Shown here piece after piece: positions 59,669-64,000 of a stretch of DNA of 64,000 nucleotides. Source of the stretch: Diphasiastrum complanatum (taxonomy: Eukaryota > Streptophyta > Lycopodiopsida > Lycopodiales > Lycopodiaceae); contig CM055092.1 of assembly GCA_029204225.1 (NCBI GenBank), positions 84,151,373 to 84,215,372 of the forward strand, read 5' to 3'. The notes beneath the pieces are model-generated. The model searched no databases. It saw nothing but the letters and a program-made list of their open reading frames with translations, and was not told where the DNA came from. Position 1 is the first letter of the stretch, and the number at the start of each line of letters is the position of its first letter. The position numbers and the translations under genes are program-made.

Positions 59669-60500
59669 AGAGAGAGAGAGACAGAAAGAAAGAAATTGTA
59701 TTAATGTCTTCTTAGTGCCCAAGGGCACATAAGACAGAATGAATAAGTACATGTCTCGTAGGATTACTATCCATGACGAACAACATAATAAAAACGCTAG
59801 TCTAAGTGGAAAGACAACATAGAACTCTCTCTAGCTAGGTAAAGACATAACCAATATGGAATCATAAAATGAATATAAGAGCAGATACGCAAGAGCTTAA
59901 CCTCCAGCTCTGAAGAGGGTACAGGTGCAAGAGCTTAACCGCCTGCTCTGCTGAGGAAAGTAAAAGGGTAAATATCAATCTCGAAAAAAGCGTCTAATAC
60001 CCATAGCAGCTGTAGGCTGTGATCGGGGAGCTCTGATAGCTCTAGAGGCGCGTGTAGATCTGGCAAGAGGTGGTGGCTGAGCACGCTGGGCCTTCGCCCT
60101 CACTGATATGACTGCCTCATCATCTGATAGGTCATCGCGCTCTCGCTTTTGAAAGAAGCTAGTAATGAGATGCTGGCCAGAAGTAGTAAGACTCTCCGAT
60201 GGTAGCAAAGAGGCTCTCAACATAAGCATCTCTCGTAGTAAAAGACCGACACATCTGGGATCTCGATACTTTAAAAATGTACTGAGGGTAATAGGGGTGT
60301 CTCGATATAAGCAATGATATCTGCCACGTATCTCATAGTATGCAGGGCACATGAAGATAAAATGATACTCATCCTCCACTACACCCAATGTGCATACCGG
60401 GCATATCTGATGCTCTCTCAAAATGCCTGAATATCTGCCTGTCTCAATAGCAAGCTAATGCGAAGAGACTCATAATTGTCCCAATCTGTATCGGAGCCAA
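59669..60500 (-). mobile_element. LINE 3' end with reverse-transcriptase C-terminus
   Basis: The minus-strand frame 59975-60421 encodes the end of a non-LTR RT: preceding text ETGRYSGI, then REHQICPVCTLGVVEDEYHF and IFMCPAYYEIR, a Cys-Cys-His-Cys cluster typical of plant LINE RT ends, and RDTPITLSTFLKYRDPRCVGL. A stop or frame change lies just before 60421. About 240 bp of 3' UTR follow, ending in the hairpin tail (GTGCC..GGCAC, 59715-59728), GAAGACATTAATAC and a TTTC/(CT)n tail (59669-59681). It is 5'-truncated by the next copy on its right. Confidence 0.85.
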
Positions 60501-60945
60501 AGAGAGAGAGAGAGAGAGAGAAGAAGAAGAAGAAGAAGAAGAAGCTTTATTAATGTCTTCTCCATGCCAAAAGGCATATAAGACAGATAAATGTACATGT
60601 CAAGTATGTGGTAATAGTGGGAGCGTATATAACTGTCTCCATACAAAACAAATATGCATAAAAGGGAACAACATAATGGGTATGAGTGGTGCACTGCCTT
60701 TGATATCTGTGAGGTGGTGCATCGTCATTGTCATCGAACTCAATGTCTTGTTGTGGTCATGTCCTAGAGAAAAATGAGGTAATCTGAGCTTGAGAGCTGA
60801 AATGTGGTTGATGAGCTGATTGGTACATGCCATGTCGTGACAGAAGCATCTCCCCTATCATAAGTGCAACACAGTGAGGGTCCTCATATGCAATGAGCGA
60901 TCGAAGTGTAGTAGGCATGTCTCGGATCATTCTTACCTAGCCTAA
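60500..60945 (-). mobile_element. Second LINE 3'-end copy, 5'-truncated
   Basis: Reading leftward from about 60935, the frame encodes RDMPTTLRSLIAYEDPHCVA then LMIGEMLL. This aligns with RDTPITLSTFLKYRDPRCVG, then LLLREMLML, of the neighbouring copy. The 3' UTR ends at 60564-60577 in the ATGCC..GGCAT hairpin, then GAAGACATTAATAAAGC and a (CTT)n(CT)n tail (60543-60500). The two copies lie head to tail on the minus strand. Confidence 0.85.
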
Positions 60946-63180
60946 CAATCATAACATTTTACCTTACAATTGTAAATGATCTAAAGCATCTAGTCTATTA
61001 CCAACATGTCCATCAAAAAATCAAAAAAGAAGATTTCCGATTTAGTTTCAAGAAGGCTGGTTCAGAATCAATTTGAATCAAAGAATCGAATCAATTCTGA
61101 ATTTACTCAAAACTATGAGTGGATTGTTCATCAAAGAGATACTTTTCGCAGTCGATCCCATTCTTGTATTGGGCTTCCTACACATATCACTTTACAAAGT
61201 TTTCATGTTTATTTACTGATCTTATGGACATCCTTTCCATATTTATCCATATGGGTGCTCTTTTTATGCATATGTCGACCGCATACCCTTTTTATTCACT
61301 TATGGGCCTAAGGCCCTTTCCCTTTTTTAATCACTTTCATTTTATGTTGGTCGTAGGTCCCCCAACTATTATTAGTTAATTAGCTAAGGAGGTGAACCAC
61401 AAAGGGAACAATTTTCTCTCTCTACATTGCCACTATGGACCATATCACTTCTTATGTCCAGAAGCTTCCATTTCTTTGGTATGAATAGGGATTAGAGACA
61501 CTCATTATTCACCTTTGGATATTGGTATAAGTTGAGCTCTTCTTAGAAAAACGAATTGTTACTACTTGTAGAGCTTTAACTATTGGTTAAAAATCATGTC
61601 ATTTGCCATTTTTCGTGAGAGAGATTGTGTTCACAACCCAACCTATCCTAGAGTAAGGCCCAACACTCGAAATGGAGAAAGCACAATAACGATGTTGGTT
61701 GTGTTGCCCACAAGTTATTATCTCAAAAGGCAGGAAAATGATAGTTGTCATGCACCAAGTCATGAGGTACATACTCAAACCAAACCGTGGCAAGGTTTAG
61801 CCAACACAAGGCTGAGGTGCTCAAGTGATAGGGATGGAGGCACAATGGGGCATAGGGACGGTTGTCAATAGTCAAGTCCAAACACAATGTTTTGGTCATT
61901 TGGTCAACCACTAATAGATCATGTGGCCTAGGACAAGAAAGGCAAGTGGAGGACTTGAAAGGAAGGCCTATGGTGGGGTGGTGACTCATTCTACACACCA
62001 GCTAGTTGGACTTCATTAGCTTGAGAGCCAAGGAGTGTAACATTTGATATTAGCCATGTTCTAGAGAGACAATGGTGTTAAGTGATTGATTGTACTAATT
62101 GCTTAGGGTAGTTAAATATACTGACTGCCCAAGGTAAGCAAATAAACTATCTACATGGTGGATGGTTACGAGTGAGTTGAATGTACTAATTGTACAAAGG
62201 AAAAATCTACTATCTACTCTTTGGATTATGGAATGCATCATATTGCTCAAAAAGAAAATTATATTAATGTTAATTAAGGAACCATAGTAGTAACTGTGAC
62301 AATACAATTCAATAGAGTCCAAAGGTGAACACCTTTTGATGTATAACCTAGCTAGACTAAAGCATGTTGTAGCTCGATAGAAAGAGGAGATCAAGAGCCC
62401 ACGGATGGGTCTTTGTATGTCAAAGATAATGCAATCTTTCAAGTTTGCAGTTGAAGGCGGGATTCAAAGATCGCCTCTTCCCAAGGATTGAAATCTTCTT
62501 TGGTTGTGAATTTTTTTGTGTGACCATAATGCTAAATGTATTATGCAATTGTGTGTTACTAAAATCTACATATTTCAATCCTTGGCTCTTGAAAGTGGTG
62601 CATATCAATCTTGTGATGTAGACTATTGTCTGTGATGTTGCTTGCATAAGTGTAAGAGAGTAATTGGACACAGGTTCGTGCAAGACATTTTTTTATCACG
62701 AATGTATTGTATTGAAGATATCTAGCTTGGCAAACGGTAATTTTCTAGTTCCATGGATGTCTATGTTGGAAAGTGAGTCAAGTGCCAAGTAACACGCTTG
62801 GCAGCCGTCCTCCAAGTTGGTGGATATTAACGAAAAATTAAATACTCAAATCAGAGATGAAGTAAACTTCGAAAAGCAACCTTCATGACACGATCTTGAT
62901 TGAAGTTGTTCTTTTCAACAAGAAAGAGCTTGATTCCCTGCATACAGAATACCAAAACAAGTAACTAAAGGATCTCATTGATTCTTATCATATCAAATGC
63001 TTGGTCAAGTAGCTAGCTATAAAGGTTCAACTATTCTGTGATGCCAAGCAACCACAACATTTCAATGGCAATATACAAATGTTACCTCTTCATTTGGTTC
63101 ATTCCACTCAAATTCAGGTTGGCTAGGTGCAGAAGTTAATGGTTGATGAAACAATTCTCGAGCATCTGGAAAAGCCCATG
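60946..63180. other. Non-coding stretch, nothing recognised
   Basis: No gene, LTR or further LINE coding text can be supported. Several short open frames on both strands lack any recognisable motif. Confidence 0.4.
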
Positions 63181-63212
63181 AATCTGGTATATGGTACCTG
63201 TAAAACAAACCC

Positions 63213-63215
<3 letters not shown>

Positions 63216-63265
<50 letters not shown>

Positions 63266-63328
63266 CACACACACACACACTCATATGCCTTTTGGCATGG
63301 AAAAGACATTAATAAGCCTTCTTTCCTT
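63216..63328 (+). mobile_element. LINE tail copy 4, plus orientation, with (CT)n and (AC)n
   Basis: A (CT)n run (63216-63260) and (AC)n lead into CATATGCCTTTTGGCATGG (hairpin 63285-63298), AAAAGACATTAATAAGCC and a CTTTC/(CT)n tail. Only the last ~50 bp of the LINE are present, so this is an extreme 5' truncation or a recombination product. Confidence 0.75.
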
Positions 63329-63800
63329 CTCTCTCTCATATGGATGATGACCTTACATATATATAGGTGGAGATAAGATATAAAGCCTTTCAAAAAGTAT
63401 CTGCAAAGATGGGCAGCTTTGTTATATTGATAGTGCATCTAGGATCTCCCAGAATTAGGAGTTGCGGCCCTCGGATATGGGAGCATCCCAAGGCCACATC
63501 CACATCGCCTACAAATTGGTATTTGGGGTCGGAGACTTGATTGACTTCATTACTAGGAAAGATCTGCTATTTTTTAAGGAGACTCATGAGAATCAAGAGG
63601 GTGACTGCCTAGCTTCCCAAGTTATAGATTGGATTCAATATGTAGACCTGAGACTAGATTTGTGAGTGGGAGAGGTTCTGGTGGGATTGCTTTTTATGCA
63701 GGGAGTCCTCTCTACACTCTATCATAAAGTTTGCTAAGAGTACCGATTCACCTTATTTTGACATTTCCACAGATATTGTCAAACGGAATGGTAGAGGGCC
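63329..63800. other. Spacer, nothing recognised
   Basis: No supported feature in this stretch. Confidence 0.4.
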
Positions 63801-63891
<91 letters not shown>

Positions 63892-64000
63892 GAAGAAGCT
63901 TTATGAACGTCTTTTCCACGCCCAAAGGCGTATAAGACGAGACAAGTACATTAGATAAAGTGGAACCAAGACGGAGCAATGCCGTCAAACAACAAAACTG
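63801..64000 (-). mobile_element. LINE tail copy 5, minus orientation, cut by window end
   Basis: (TG)n at 63801-63815 and (GA)n to 63888 precede, on the plus strand, AAGAAGAAGCTTTATGAACG, then the hairpin ACGCC..GGCGT (63918-63931) and TATAAGACGAGACAAGTACA. The order and text match the 60.5-kb copy. The LINE body would continue beyond 64000. Confidence 0.75.

Noticed and set aside
63136-63438. Arg-Glu repeat ORF on the minus strand
   Set aside because: It is the translation of a (GA)n microsatellite.

Overview
The window is nuclear DNA from a land plant with a large, transposon-rich genome. Evidence for this is plant-type Ty1/copia elements primed by initiator-Met tRNA, CACTA (TNP2-type) transposase fragments, canonical GT..AG introns, AT-rich spacers, long GA/CT microsatellites, and an intronless plant P-class pentatricopeptide repeat (PPR) gene. 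The species cannot be fixed from the sequence; a seed-free plant (fern, lycophyte or bryophyte) is an impression only. I see no rRNA, tRNA, CRISPR or bacterial operon structure.

Layout. 0-2 kb: a Copia LTR-leader-LTR remnant. 3.3-4.1 kb: GTCGC-repeat DNA and a long (AG)n. 4.77-10.36 kb: a structurally complete but decayed minus-strand Copia element ('family A') with a TCAGG target duplication. 11.9-15.65 kb: two convergent, decayed multi-exon genes of unknown family. 16.07-17.86 kb: a deleted second family A copy. 20.93-23.39 kb: the one clearly intact host gene, an 822-residue PPR protein. 25-30 kb: a mosaic of Copia, CACTA and Ty3/gypsy pieces. 30.3-31.9 kb: a palindrome-rich satellite and a 160-bp tandem repeat. 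32.6-33.2 kb: the CACTA transposase core. 34.73-39.30 kb: a young Copia derivative (family B) with nearly identical LTRs and a TCTTA duplication, keeping gag-protease plus a patchwork ORF but no integrase or RT core. 39.4-45.1 kb: two divergent decayed genes. One is a DNA methyltransferase-like gene with both an SAM-binding and a catalytic motif; the other has DUF7869-like motifs. Five copies of a diverged dyad motif lie between them. 48.0-48.8 kb: a CACTA 3' fragment. 49.4-50.2 kb: a solo family A LTR. 54.53-55.44 kb: a hAT-like non-autonomous element with an 8-bp duplication. 58.6-64 kb: 3' ends of one LINE family whose tail carries a hairpin with compensatory base changes.

Only the PPR gene looks functional: it should act as a sequence-specific organelle RNA-binding protein. 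The most unusual material is the methyltransferase/DUF7869 block, possibly the remains of a large mobile element that carried its own DNA methyltransferase, and the covarying LINE 3' hairpin. All similarity calls were made by eye from motifs, without a database search.
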